A stretch of 64,000 nucleotides of DNA from Demequina capsici (GCF_032102965.1 NZ_CP134880.1:2108001-2172000), one strand, 5' to 3'. Numbered from the stretch's first letter, positions 36,392 through 45,962 are shown. A program made the numbers and translations. Notes: generated from the letters alone by a model not told the origin.

Positions 36392-37534
36392 CTAACGCAT
36401 GCGACCGGCGGCGCGTGCCCGTGCAACCGCGTCCGCCAGAGCCGCGAGCGCCGCGTCCACGTCCCCGTCGGTGGTGGTCCAGCCGAGGCTGAACCTCACG
36501 GCGGAACGAGACTCCTCCGGCGAGTGACCCATGGCCTGCAGGACGTGGCTGCGCTCGACGACGCCTGCGGTGCACGCGGAGCCCGACGACACGGCGACGC
36601 CCGCAGCATCCAAGAGCATCAGCATCGCCTCCGACGACGCCCCCGGGACGACGGCGTGGACCACGTGGGCCGAGCACCCGTCGGCCGCCCCGCGGACGAC
36701 CGCGTCGGGCACCGCATCCCTGATCCCTGTGGCCAGGCGGTCGCCGAGGGCCTCGACGCGGCGCCGCTCGAGGTCACGTTCCGCGACCACCTGCTCAAGC
36801 GCGGCCGCGAAGGCGGCGGCACCTGCGGCGTCGACGGTGCCGGAGCGCAGCTTGCGCTCCTGGCCTCCGCCATGGAGCAAAGGCGCGAGGGGTGCGTCAC
36901 GCCTCGCGAGCAGCGCCCCGACGCCCACGGGACCCCCGATCTTGTGGGCCGACACCGCCATCGTCGTCAGGCCCGAGGCACCGAAGTCGACCTGCTCGTA
37001 GCCGACGGCCTGCACGGCGTCGCAGTGCATCGGCACGCGCGCGACGGCGGCCGCCGCCGCGAGCTCGGCGACCGGCTGGACCGCACCGACCTCGTTGTTC
37101 ACCCACATCGCCGTGGCGAGCGCCGCACCCGGCAGGGCCGCCGTGAACGCATCGACGTCCACAGCGCCCGCCGAGTCCACACCCACCTCGACCAGCTCCG
37201 CACCCTCGCGATCGGCCAGCCACCTCGCCGGGTCCAGGACTGCGTGATGCTCCACCGCCGTCGTCACGATCCGTCCGGCACCGCCGCGACCCCACCACAA
37301 CCCCTTCAGCGCCAGGTTGTCCGCCTCGGTGCCTCCGCTCAGCAGGATCACCTCCGCGGCATCGGCCCCGAGCGCGGCCCCGATCCGCTCCCGCGCGTCC
37401 TCGACCACGGCGCGCACGCGTCGTCCCTCACCGTGGAGCGAGGACGGATTGCCGGTGAGGTCGGCCGCGGCAAGCCAGGCCTCGCGCGCGGCGGGCCGCA
37501 GCGGCGTGGTGGCGGCGTGGTCCAGATAGTGCAC
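36392..37534 (-). CDS. Cysteine desulfurase (IscS/NifS type)
   Basis: 380 residues. A PLP enzyme that removes sulfur from cysteine to give alanine and an enzyme persulfide for tRNA thiolation and Fe-S assembly. Visible features are the N-terminal YLDHAATTPL, the PLP lysine in VSAHKIGGPVGVG and the His of the PLP stack in TTAVEHHAVL. The active-site loop SSGSACTAG contains the catalytic Cys. Length is normal. It is the likely sulfur donor for MnmA (8716-9792), although the genes are not adjacent here. Divergent from the MMPL operon. Confidence 0.95.
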   Translation of the reverse strand: MHYLDHAATTPLRPAAREAWLAAADLTGNPSSLHGEGRRVRAVVEDARERIGAALGADAAEVILLSGGTEADNLALKGLWWGRGGAGRIVTTAVEHHAVLDPARWLADREGAELVEVGVDSAGAVDVDAFTAALPGAALATAMWVNNEVGAVQPVAELAAAAAVARVPMHCDAVQAVGYEQVDFGASGLTTMAVSAHKIGGPVGVGALLARRDAPLAPLLHGGGQERKLRSGTVDAAGAAAFAAALEQVVAERDLERRRVEALGDRLATGIRDAVPDAVVRGAADGCSAHVVHAVVPGASSEAMLMLLDAAGVAVSSGSACTAGVVERSHVLQAMGHSPEESRSAVRFSLGWTTTDGDVDAALAALADAVARARAAGRMR

Positions 37535-37663
37535 ACGGGAACCCTACGTCGTGCCAGGCCGCAAGCGATCGTCAGCGAACCGTCAGGTGCGCGGGGCGGG
37601 CGCGCTCAGGTGCGTCGGGTGCACTGGACGCCTCGCACCCCACCGACGGATCGGACCGCCTCC

Positions 37664-40408
37664 ATGTCTCTCGCTCTGCATCGCCTGGGCCGCTTCGTCG
37701 GCCGCCACCGGGCCGCCGTGCTCGTCGGCTGGCTGCTGCTCCTGCTGGTGGTGGGAGGCGCCTCCCGGGTCATGGGCTCGACCTTCGACGAGAACTACAC
37801 GATCTCCGGCACCGAGTCGCAGGAGGGTCAGGACGTGCTGGCCGCACGCTTCGGCTCCGCCGCGACCGGCGCCACGGCACAGGTCCTCTACCGCGTGGAC
37901 GCAGGCTCGGACATCACCACGGCGGGCGCACAGGCGACCATCGCGGACAGCCTCCGTGCCATCGCAGCGATCGACGGCGTCGCGAACGTCACCGACGCGG
38001 GCTCCCTGCCGGTGGACGATGCCGGCGACGCGACGCTCGCGACCGTCCAGTTCACGGACGAGCACCCCGACCACGCCACCCTCGACGCAGTGGAGGCCGC
38101 GGCGACCGTCGCGGACAACGGCGTGACCTCGACCATCGGCGGCAGCTCGTACGGGAACGGCACGGACGTCGGCGGGCACACGTCCGAGCTGATCGGCATC
38201 ACCATGGCGCTGCTCGTGATGGTCCTCACGTTCGGCTCGCTGCTGGCCGCCGGCATGCCGATCCTCACCGCCCTGGTGGGAGTCGGCACCACGTTGTCCG
38301 CGATCACCCTGCTCACCCACGTCACGTCGGTGTCGAACGCGGCGCCCGCGTTCGCGTCGATGCTGGGGCTCGCGGTCGCGATCGACTACTCGCTGTTCAT
38401 CCTGTCGCGGCATCGCGCCGAGCTCGCCGCGGGCGCGCAGCCGCGCGAGGCCATGGCACGTGCGCTCGCCACCTCAGGTTCCGCGGTGGTGTTCGCCGGG
38501 CTCACCGTCGTCGTCTCCCTGGTGGGCCTGGTGGTGGTGCAGATCCCCATGCTCACCGTCATGGCGCTGGGTGGCGCACTCGCCGTGACGATGGCGGTGC
38601 TTGCCGCGCTCACCCTGCTGCCAGCGGTGGCGCTGCTCGCCGGCGAACGCCTGCGGCCGCGTGCCGGCCGCACGGACAAGGCCGGCACGCGCGTGTCGGA
38701 ACGGTGGATCCGGAGCGTGACGCGACGCCCGCTGGTCACCATCACGGCGGTCGTCGTGGTCGTCGGCGCCATCGCCGCGCCAGCGTTCTCGATCAGGCTC
38801 GCGCTGCCCGACGCCGGCACCCAGCCCGTCGGGACGGCGGCACGCGACCACTTCGACGCGGTGGCGGACACGTTCGGACCTGGGTACAACGCCCCGCTGC
38901 TCATCACGGCGGACATCCTGGGCTCGACCGACCCGGTGCAGACGGTCCAAGACCTGTCCGACGCGGTGGCCGCGCTTCCCGGAGTCGCCGCCGTGTCCAA
39001 GGCGACCCCCAACGCATCCGCCGACACCGCGCTCCTTCGGGTCATCCCCGAGGGCGGGCAGTCCGACCCTGCGACGGTCACGCTCGTGCAGACCATCCGC
39101 GACAACGCTGCCGCCGTGGAGGCCGAGCTCGGAGTGGGCGACGTCCGCGTCACCGGCACCACCGCCATCAACATCGACGTGTCCCAGCGCCTGTCCGACG
39201 CGCTGCTTCCTTTCGGCCTCACCGTCGTCGGCCTTTCGCTGGTGCTGCTCCTCATCGTCTTCCGCTCCGTCGCGGTGCCCATCAAGGCGACCGTCGGCTA
39301 CGTGCTGTCCGTCGGCGCCGCGTTCGGCGCGATCGTCGCGGTGTTCCAGTGGGGCTGGCTGCCGTTCATCCTGGGAGGCAACGAGCCGGGCCCGCTGGTG
39401 AGCTTCCTTCCGATCCTCGTGATGGGCGTGCTGTTCGGCCTCGCGATGGACTACGAGATGTTCCTGGTGAGCCGCATGCGGGAGGAGTATGCGCACAGCG
39501 GTGATGCCACGCGGGCGATCCGCGTCGGGTTCTCGCACTCCGCACCCGTCGTCACGGCCGCCGCCGTCATCATGGTGAGCGTCTTCGTGGCCTTCCTCCC
39601 CGGAGGCTCCACCACCATCAAGCCCATCGCATTCGGCCTCGCGGTGGGGGTGGCGGTGGACGCCTTCCTGGTGCGCATGACGCTCGTACCCGCGGTGCTC
39701 ACACTCCTCGGGGATCATGCCTGGAAGATGCCCGAGTCCTGGAAGCGGAGGCTCCCCACCGTGGACGTCGAGGGCGACGCCCTGGTGCGTCAGACCGCCG
39801 TCGGCTCCTCGCCCGAGGCGTCGTGCGCCCTGTCCGCGCTGGACGTCACCGCCCGCCTCGGAGACCTCCCGGTCACGGTCCAGGCCGCCCCGGGCCAGAT
39901 CGTCATCCTGGACATCCCCGACACTGACGCTCAGGTCGCGCTCGGCGCGGTCCTCACCGGACGTGCGCACGCCTGGTCCGGCGATCTCGTGGTGGACGGC
40001 ATGATTCTGCCCGAACGCGCAGGCGAGGTGCGCGCACGCTCCGCGGTGGCCACACCGGAGGGCGTCGACCAGACCCGCACCGCAGCGCACGAGGTGCGGG
40101 CCACGCTGACGCTCGCAGGAGCGCGACGCCGGAACCTCACGGATCGCACCGCGCACGCGCTCGGGCTGCTCGCCGCGCTCGACATCCCCGCCGACGCGCA
40201 CCTGGCGGCGCTCGACGAAGCCGACCGACGTGCCGTGGTGGCCGTGTCCGCCCTCGCCGCCGGCGCCCGACTCATCGTGCTGCCCGGCGCCCCTGACCAC
40301 GACCTCGCCGCCCTGCTTGCGGGGCACGGCGCCTCGGTCGTCCTGTTCGCCCCCGTCCGCGCCACGCTCACCCGCACCGGCGCCCAGCAGCTCGAGATCG
40401 GAGCCTGA
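37664..40408 (+). CDS. MMPL/RND-family transporter fused to a degenerate ABC-ATPase-like domain
   Basis: 914 residues from ATG 37664; longer frames upstream are antisense to the desulfurase gene. Residues 1 to about 695 are a complete MMPL transporter: a TM near 17-35, an external domain, five TMs, a second external domain and another TM block with GLAMDYEMFLVSRMREEY. The extra C-terminal 200 residues (about 705-914) follow the layout of an ABC nucleotide-binding domain: GDLPVTVQAAPGQIVILDI, SGDLVVDGMILPERAGEVRA, and a degraded signature/Walker B stretch LDEADRRAVVAVSALAAGA. The P-loop is gone, since DIPDTDAQVALG replaces GxxxxGKS, so ATP hydrolysis is unlikely. It is followed two bases later by a YhgE/Pip gene and a two-component system. 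Confidence 0.9.
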   Translation: MSLALHRLGRFVGRHRAAVLVGWLLLLLVVGGASRVMGSTFDENYTISGTESQEGQDVLAARFGSAATGATAQVLYRVDAGSDITTAGAQATIADSLRAIAAIDGVANVTDAGSLPVDDAGDATLATVQFTDEHPDHATLDAVEAAATVADNGVTSTIGGSSYGNGTDVGGHTSELIGITMALLVMVLTFGSLLAAGMPILTALVGVGTTLSAITLLTHVTSVSNAAPAFASMLGLAVAIDYSLFILSRHRAELAAGAQPREAMARALATSGSAVVFAGLTVVVSLVGLVVVQIPMLTVMALGGALAVTMAVLAALTLLPAVALLAGERLRPRAGRTDKAGTRVSERWIRSVTRRPLVTITAVVVVVGAIAAPAFSIRLALPDAGTQPVGTAARDHFDAVADTFGPGYNAPLLITADILGSTDPVQTVQDLSDAVAALPGVAAVSKATPNASADTALLRVIPEGGQSDPATVTLVQTIRDNAAAVEAELGVGDVRVTGTTAINIDVSQRLSDALLPFGLTVVGLSLVLLLIVFRSVAVPIKATVGYVLSVGAAFGAIVAVFQWGWLPFILGGNEPGPLVSFLPILVMGVLFGLAMDYEMFLVSRMREEYAHSGDATRAIRVGFSHSAPVVTAAAVIMVSVFVAFLPGGSTTIKPIAFGLAVGVAVDAFLVRMTLVPAVLTLLGDHAWKMPESWKRRLPTVDVEGDALVRQTAVGSSPEASCALSALDVTARLGDLPVTVQAAPGQIVILDIPDTDAQVALGAVLTGRAHAWSGDLVVDGMILPERAGEVRARSAVATPEGVDQTRTAAHEVRATLTLAGARRRNLTDRTAHALGLLAALDIPADAHLAALDEADRRAVVAVSALAAGARLIVLPGAPDHDLAALLAGHGASVVLFAPVRATLTRTGAQQLEIGA

Positions 40409-40410
40409 CC

Positions 40411-42360
40411 GTGCGATCACCCCTGTCCCGCCCGACCGCCCTCCTGGCGCTCGCAGGCATCGCGGTTCCCGCGCTCGGCGCAGCGCTCCTGTCGTGGAGC
40501 GTGTCCGACCGCGTCGGCTCCTTGTCCGACGTGCCCGTCGCGATCGTCAACGACGACCAGATCATCACCGGCGACACACCCATGGCCGCCGGCCGTGCGC
40601 TGTCGGACGCGCTGATCCACCCGTCCACCACCGACCAGCCGACGCTCGGCTGGGAGCTCACCAACGACGACCTCGCCGCGCAGGGCCTTGCCGACGGCAC
40701 GTACAGTGCCGTCCTGACCATCCCCGAGGACTTCTCCTCCTCCGTGCTGTCGCTCGCAGGCGACTCACCGAAGCAGGCCGAGCTGTCGCTCGAGACCGAC
40801 CCCGCCTCGTCCGCGAGCGCTGCTGCGATCTCCCAGCTCGTCAGCACCGCAGCCGCGGACGCCTTGGGCACGCAGGTGTCCGAACAGGTGCTCACCACCA
40901 CGTACGAGGGCCTCGGTACCCTGTCGTCGTCGCTCGCGGACGCGTCCTCGGGGGCGGCACAGGCGGACGACGCGGCGCAGTCCCTGGCCGACGCCGCGTC
41001 ACAGGTCGACGACGGCGCGAGCAGCCTGGCCGACGGCCTCGGGGCGCTCGGGACGGGCGCGAGCGGGGTCGCGAGCGGAAGCCGGGGCATCGCCGACGGT
41101 GCCGCGCAGGCGGCGTCTGGGGCAGCCTCGTTGTCCTCCGGGGCGGCCGGGCTCGCCTCGGGCGCCTCAGACCTGGCCGACGCCACGGCACAGGTGGCGG
41201 CAGGAGCGGCCAGCTCCGCCTCGGGTGCGCGTGCGCTCGCCCAGTCGCTCACCGCCCTGTCCGCCTCATGTTCCGCCGCAGGAGGGAGCGCCGCGTACTG
41301 TGCCCAGCTCGCGGCGGCGTCCGGCGGCGCGGAGACCCTCGCAGCCGGACTCGACGTCCTCACGACCGGCACGTCGGGCGTCGCCACGGGCACCGCCACG
41401 CTCGCCTCCTCGGCCGACACCCTCGCCTCCGGCACCGCGGCCACCGCCACGGGGCTGGAGACGCTGGCCGCCAGCGCTGCGCAGCTCGCCGACGGCGCCG
41501 CCGCCGTGAGCCAGGGCATCGGCGACGTCTCGGACGGCGCCTCCTCGCTCGCAGACGGCACCGCTCAGCTCGCCTCCGGCGCGGCCGGCCTCACCGAAGG
41601 CACCGGCGCCCTGGCCGATGGCCTGGCACAGGCCTCCGCGCAGGTTCCCTCCTACACCGACGACCAGGCCTCGGCCATGGCCACCGTCGTCGCGCAGCCC
41701 GTCGCGCTCAGCTCCAGCTCCGACTCCAGCGCCGGCGGCTGGGGCGCAGCCGCGATCCTCACGATCGTGCTGTGGCTGGGGCCGCTCACGGTCTGGGCCA
41801 CGGGGCGTCGGGCCGGGACCGCCGCCGTCCTGGCGACCCCCGCGTCCGCGCGACGCATCAGCCGTTCGCTCACCCGGCCCGCACTGCTGCTGGCAGCAGC
41901 ACAAGCGGTCGCCGCCGTCGTCGTCCTTGCCTGGAGCGGGACCACCCTGAGCGCGCCGTTGGCGCTCACCGCGCTCTCCGTGCTGGCAGCCGCCGCGTTC
42001 GCGCTGCTCGCTCTCGGGTTCCGGGCGTCCCTGGGCCGCTACGCGCTCGCCGCATATGCGGGACTCGCGCTCCTCCAGATGGCGACGCTCACAGGCGTGC
42101 TCCCGGTGCAGACGGCACCCGCACCGCTCGGCGCGCTCGCCTCGCTGCTGCCGGCGACAGCGTTCATGGACGCCGCATCGTCCCTGGCAGGGGACCCGAC
42201 AGGCAACTCACTGGCCGTCGCGATCGTGTGCCTCGTCGCGTGGGGAGCGCTCGGGAGCGTTCTGCTGCGTCGACGCGTTGCCAAGGTGGACCTTCCGCGC
42301 CCGCGGTCACGCGCACTTTCCCTCGCGTCCGCGGGCGCGGATGGCAGGATGGCCGCATGA
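40411..42360 (+). CDS. YhgE/Pip family membrane protein
   Basis: 649 residues from GTG 40411, two bases after the MMPL stop. An N-terminal membrane segment precedes an external domain (VPVAIVNDDQIITGDTPMAAG), characteristic of YhgE/Pip. Residues about 165-415 are a long series of Ala/Gly/Ser-rich heptad-like repeats of the form LADGA..L.SGA, likely a coiled coil spanning the envelope. Five C-terminal membrane segments resemble ABC-2 permeases. Its role is probably in export or envelope function with the MMPL protein. The stop overlaps the response-regulator ATG. Confidence 0.9.
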   Translation: MRSPLSRPTALLALAGIAVPALGAALLSWSVSDRVGSLSDVPVAIVNDDQIITGDTPMAAGRALSDALIHPSTTDQPTLGWELTNDDLAAQGLADGTYSAVLTIPEDFSSSVLSLAGDSPKQAELSLETDPASSASAAAISQLVSTAAADALGTQVSEQVLTTTYEGLGTLSSSLADASSGAAQADDAAQSLADAASQVDDGASSLADGLGALGTGASGVASGSRGIADGAAQAASGAASLSSGAAGLASGASDLADATAQVAAGAASSASGARALAQSLTALSASCSAAGGSAAYCAQLAAASGGAETLAAGLDVLTTGTSGVATGTATLASSADTLASGTAATATGLETLAASAAQLADGAAAVSQGIGDVSDGASSLADGTAQLASGAAGLTEGTGALADGLAQASAQVPSYTDDQASAMATVVAQPVALSSSSDSSAGGWGAAAILTIVLWLGPLTVWATGRRAGTAAVLATPASARRISRSLTRPALLLAAAQAVAAVVVLAWSGTTLSAPLALTALSVLAAAAFALLALGFRASLGRYALAAYAGLALLQMATLTGVLPVQTAPAPLGALASLLPATAFMDAASSLAGDPTGNSLAVAIVCLVAWGALGSVLLRRRVAKVDLPRPRSRALSLASAGADGRMAA

Positions 42361-43052
42361 CGTCCCGCGTGCTCGTCGTGGACGACGACGAGGAGATCCG
42401 CACGATGCTCGCGTCCACCCTCGCGTTCGCCGGGTTCCAGGTGGACCTCGCCGAGGGCGCGACGCCCGCGCTCGCCTCCCTGGCTGCTCACCGGCCCGAC
42501 GTCGTCATCCTCGACGTGACGATGCCAGGCACCGACGGCTACGACCTGGTGCAGCTCATCCGCAGCCGCGACGCCGACCTCCCCGTGCTGTTCCTCTCCG
42601 CCCGCGACGCCGTCGAGGACAGGGTGCGCGGCCTGCGCCTGGGCGGCGACGACTATGTCACCAAGCCGTTCAGCGCCGTCGAGGTGGTGGCCCGCATCGA
42701 GGCGCTGATGCGCCGCGGGTCACGCACCGAAGCGGCGGACGATCCACGGATGCTGCGCCTCGCCGACCTCACGATGGACCTCGCCGCGCATCGCGTGGAA
42801 CGTGAGGGCCGTGAGATCTCGCTCTCCCCCACCGAGTTCCGCCTGCTCGAGCTGCTGCTGGTCAACGCCGGCCGCGTGCTGTCCAAGGGGCAGATCCTGG
42901 AGGACATCTGGATGTACGACTTCGGTGGAGACACGAACGTCGTCGAGCGCTTCATCTCCAACCTGCGCCGCAAGGTCGACGACGGGCACACCCCGCTCAT
43001 CCACACGATCCGCGGCTTCGGCTACTCGCTGCGCACCGCCGACGGTGCGTGA
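42357..43052 (+). CDS. OmpR/PhoB-family response regulator
   Basis: 231 residues from ATG 42357, overlapping the YhgE stop as ATGA. The receiver domain (1-120) has the acidic pocket DDD at 9-11, the phospho-acceptor Asp 53 in VVILDVTMPG and Lys 103 in VTKPF. The C-terminal winged helix (about 135-231) carries ISLSPTEFRLLELLLVNAG and NVVERFISNLRRKVD. It receives phosphate from the kinase encoded next and probably regulates this operon or envelope genes. The much longer open frame around it is spurious. Confidence 0.96.
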   Translation: MTSRVLVVDDDEEIRTMLASTLAFAGFQVDLAEGATPALASLAAHRPDVVILDVTMPGTDGYDLVQLIRSRDADLPVLFLSARDAVEDRVRGLRLGGDDYVTKPFSAVEVVARIEALMRRGSRTEAADDPRMLRLADLTMDLAAHRVEREGREISLSPTEFRLLELLLVNAGRVLSKGQILEDIWMYDFGGDTNVVERFISNLRRKVDDGHTPLIHTIRGFGYSLRTADGA

Positions 43053-44428
43053 CGATGCGTTCGATCAGGGCACGCCTCACCGTCACGCTGTCCGCGCTCA
43101 CGGCCGCCGTCGTGCTCGGCGCCGCCATCGTCGGCTCGATCGCCGTGCCACCCCTCCTGCAGCAGCGGTTCGCGGACCAGCTGGAGTCCGCGGCCACGCG
43201 CGCGTCGGCAAGCCTGGCGTCCGCCGGGGGCGCCGAGCTCACCGACCAGACGCTGCCCGGCATCGCGGGAGACAGCATGGGCCTCGTGCTGCTGTCCTCC
43301 GGGGAGCCCGTGGCCGCGAACGGTGTCGCAGCCGAGGACGTCTCCACCCTCGCGGCGCTGAGTGTGACGGCCCCGACCGAGGTCGCCGGCCGCTACCTGG
43401 GCATGAGCGTCGACATGACCGGGCTCAACCTCACCTACCTCGATGCCGACGGCATCCAGATCCCGATCGACCGCGTCGTCCTCGTCATGCGCACCACCGA
43501 CCGCGAGGAGGTGATCGCCACGATCGCCACCTGGCTCCTGCTCGGCGGCGTCGCCACATCGGCCCTCTTGATCGCAGTCGCAGCCATCGTCGTCGCGCGG
43601 GGCATGCGTCCGCTCGAGGCGATGGCGGACCGCGCCGAACGGATCGCGTCCGGGGACAGATCCCTGCGGCTCAGCCCGGGTTCGAGCGGCGACCCCGCGA
43701 TCGACCGGATGGCCTCGACGGTCGACGCCGCGCTCGACTCGCAAGAGCTCGCCGAGCAGCGGCTGCGCACCTTCCTGGCCGACGCCTCGCACGAGCTCCG
43801 CACACCGCTCACCACAGCCTCGGGCTGGGTGGACCTCTACCTGCGCGGCGGCCTGGAGGATCGCGAACGCCTGGACGATGCGATGACGCGCGTGGACACC
43901 CAACTCACCCGGATGCGCCTCATGACCGACGAGATGCTCGCGCTGGCGCGCACCGACGCAGGCCGTCCGCTGGACCGGCAGCCTCTGGATCTCGCGGACA
44001 TCGCGCGGGACGTGGTGAGCGACGCCCGGATCGCAGCGCCGGAGCGATCGATCGTGTGCACCGCGTCGGACGCGGCGCTGATGCGTGGCGACGAGGCGCG
44101 CCTCGCTCAGGTCGTCCGCAACCTCGTCGGCAACGCCGTGCAGCACACGCCTGCAGATGCGACCATCACCGTGCTCGTGGAGCCAGGTGCGGAGCAGCAC
44201 GTGCTGCGGGTGCTCGACACCGGCCCTGGCATCGCGGCTGCCGACGTCCCCCACCTGTTCGAGAGGTTCTGGCGAGGCGGGGCTGCCCGCTCGGCGCGCG
44301 GCGGCGCGGGCCTGGGCCTCGCGATCGTTCAGGCGCTCGTGGAGCAGCACGACGGGACGGTCGCTGTGGCGAGCACGCCTGGCCAGGGCACCGAGTTCAC
44401 GGTCACGCTGCCGATCGCGCGCGGCTGA
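43049..44428 (+). CDS. Sensor histidine kinase
   Basis: 459 residues from GTG 43049, overlapping the regulator stop (GTGA); ATG 43055 is possible. Two membrane segments (about 13-35 and 160-182) bracket an external sensor domain of about 125 residues. A HAMP linker follows, then the dimerization domain with the phospho-accepting His 248 in DASHELRTPLTT. The ATP-binding domain has the N box NLVGNAVQHTPADA, the G1 box DTGPGIA and the G2 box GGAGLGLAIVQALVEQHDGT. All catalytic elements are present. It partners with the adjacent regulator. Confidence 0.96.
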   Translation: MTMRSIRARLTVTLSALTAAVVLGAAIVGSIAVPPLLQQRFADQLESAATRASASLASAGGAELTDQTLPGIAGDSMGLVLLSSGEPVAANGVAAEDVSTLAALSVTAPTEVAGRYLGMSVDMTGLNLTYLDADGIQIPIDRVVLVMRTTDREEVIATIATWLLLGGVATSALLIAVAAIVVARGMRPLEAMADRAERIASGDRSLRLSPGSSGDPAIDRMASTVDAALDSQELAEQRLRTFLADASHELRTPLTTASGWVDLYLRGGLEDRERLDDAMTRVDTQLTRMRLMTDEMLALARTDAGRPLDRQPLDLADIARDVVSDARIAAPERSIVCTASDAALMRGDEARLAQVVRNLVGNAVQHTPADATITVLVEPGAEQHVLRVLDTGPGIAAADVPHLFERFWRGGAARSARGGAGLGLAIVQALVEQHDGTVAVASTPGQGTEFTVTLPIARG

Positions 44429-44446
44429 CGCTGACGTCGCGACGCG

Positions 44447-44842
44447 CTACGCGGCGACCCTGACCACGGACGCTCCCGCGCGGACCGCAAAGGGGATCTC
44501 CGCCACCGCATCGACACGCGCATGCAGGACGTCCAACGTCGCCGCGTCCGCCGAGGCGTCCACAGTCACCCCATACTCGATGCCCGTCGACGTCCACGTG
44601 CGCTCGTCGAAGCCGCCACGCGCCACCACCTTGACACCTCTGACCTCGATGCCGAGCGCCTGAGCCTCGCGATGAGTGTCGTTGAGCACGCACCCCGCCA
44701 CCGCCAGGTGCAGCAGGTGCGCGCCCGTGAACACGGCGTCGGTCACCACGCCCTCATCCGTCCAGCGGTGCGGGAAGCGCGTGCCGCCAGCATCGGGCAA
44801 GCACCACGATCCCGATGCGACCGTGACCTCGTACGTCTCCAT
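44447..44842 (-). CDS. OsmC-like family protein
   Basis: 131 residues from ATG 44842; ATG 44851 gives three more residues. The OsmC fold is suggested by the central helix HLLHLAVAGCVLNDTHREAQALG with one cysteine, followed by strands VRGVKVVARGGFD. Classic OsmC peroxidases use two cysteines; I see only the first in the expected helix and none in the second position, so peroxidase activity is doubtful. Convergent with the sensor kinase gene. Confidence 0.8.
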   Translation of the reverse strand: METYEVTVASGSWCLPDAGGTRFPHRWTDEGVVTDAVFTGAHLLHLAVAGCVLNDTHREAQALGIEVRGVKVVARGGFDERTWTSTGIEYGVTVDASADAATLDVLHARVDAVAEIPFAVRAGASVVRVAA

Positions 44843-44909
44843 GAGTCCCATTCTGACTCGCACCCGATCTGCACCGCATGCTCGATGTCACGGCGCGGGG
44901 TCGCACCCC

Positions 44910-44968
44910 AACGACACTCACCTACCCGTCAGATGCAGCGCGGCTCCAGAAACGGCACTTACACACCC
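44910..44968. repeat. Diverged single copy of the 41-bp repeat family
   Basis: The stretch AACGACACTCACCTACCCGT and onward aligns with the unit junction of the 8428-8591 array over about 59 bases, roughly three quarters identical by hand alignment, including CCGTCAG and CAGAAACG blocks. It occupies the gap between two genes, as the array does. Confidence 0.7.
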
Positions 44969-45004
44969 GAACCGTGATGGGCGCCATCAGATATCCGATT
45001 CGGG

Positions 45005-45697
45005 TCAGGCATCCAGGAGACGTTCGCGCAGTCGCGTCACGACCGCGGCCTCGCCGCCCGCGGCGTAGAACCACTCCTCCACGCCACCGGGGTGCGCCTC
45101 CCACACGTCCAGCACCGACTCGATGGCGTACGCCGGCGCCTGCAGCACCTCCTGAGGGATCTCGGCAAGGTTCGCCGCACCGTCGCCGATCCCGAACTGG
45201 CGGGACATGCGCGCGATCACCCCCGGCATCGACTCCGTGGTGAGCACGTAGTCCTCGACGATGTGCCGACGCTCGACGCCGATCAGCGCGAGCGCAAGCG
45301 CCACGGTGAGGCCCGTGCGGTCCTTGCCCGCTGAGCAGTGCACGAGCGAGGGACCATCGGCACCTGCCACCACCGTGACCGCCTCCACCAGTCGCGCGGC
45401 CGCCTCGCCCTTGATCATCTGCGCATACAGGCCCTTGAGCGTGCCTCCCCCGGCCTGCGCCTGCACTGCGGCGTCGGCGAACACGGGCACAGCCACCACG
45501 ACGGTGCTCTCGGCAAGGGGATGCCCGTGCGACCTCTCGGCCTCGTCTCGCAGGTCCACCACCAGCGACGGCGGCCAAGGCTCGTGGCCCTCGGGCGGCA
45601 GGTCTCCGAAGTGCGGCGCGTCGGACCTCCACAGCACGCCCAGCTTCAGACCGGGGACAAGGTGGGCGACGTCGCGAAGGTTGGCCAGGGTGTTCAT
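45005..45697 (-). CDS. Tyrosine phosphatase-like protein (Y_phosphatase3 type)
   Basis: 230 residues from ATG 45697 (MNTLANLRDVAHL); the longer frame upstream is antisense. The phosphatase P-loop is SLVHCSAGKDRTGL (HCxxGKxR with catalytic Cys and Arg), in a cytoplasmic protein without a signal peptide. The N-terminal NLRDVAHLVPGLKLGVLWRSDAP is conserved in this bacterial group, which acts on phosphotyrosine or phosphoinositide-like substrates. No operon partner; the biological substrate is unknown. Confidence 0.92.
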   Translation of the reverse strand: MNTLANLRDVAHLVPGLKLGVLWRSDAPHFGDLPPEGHEPWPPSLVVDLRDEAERSHGHPLAESTVVVAVPVFADAAVQAQAGGGTLKGLYAQMIKGEAAARLVEAVTVVAGADGPSLVHCSAGKDRTGLTVALALALIGVERRHIVEDYVLTTESMPGVIARMSRQFGIGDGAANLAEIPQEVLQAPAYAIESVLDVWEAHPGGVEEWFYAAGGEAAVVTRLRERLLDA

Positions 45698-45883
45698 GCC
45701 TCGAGTCCACCACAGCCTGGCGTCTTCGCACACGGCACGGAGTCCCGTGTCGCGGCACCCCCGCAGTGGCACAACTGCGAGGCCGAGTGAGCCCTGGCAG
45801 GACATCAGTGTCGAGTCGACGCGCCAGATCCGACGCTCATGCACTGCCAGAACGCAGAGCCCGCCGTGCGCCGCTTGTGCAGC

Positions 45884-45962
45884 CGCCCACGGCCCCGGCG
45901 CACAGTCCCAGCGCACAGTCCCCGCCCACAGTCGCCGCCCACGGTCCCGGCCCACCGTCCCG
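45884..45962. repeat. Degenerate 12-13 bp C-rich tandem repeats
   Basis: Repeated variants of GCGCACAGTCCC and CGCCCACGGTCC run for about 80 bases in the 334-base gap ahead of the SDR gene. No promoter is evident inside it. Confidence 0.6.

Noticed and set aside
36524..37663. Possible N-terminal extension of the MMPL gene giving about 1290 residues
   Set aside because: The extension is antisense to the cysteine desulfurase and has no domain. ATG 37664 begins a normal MMPL N-terminus.
40230..42356. Possible 700-residue extension of the response regulator
   Set aside because: It reads out of frame through the MMPL end and the YhgE gene. ATG 42357 fits the receiver domain and overlaps the upstream stop.
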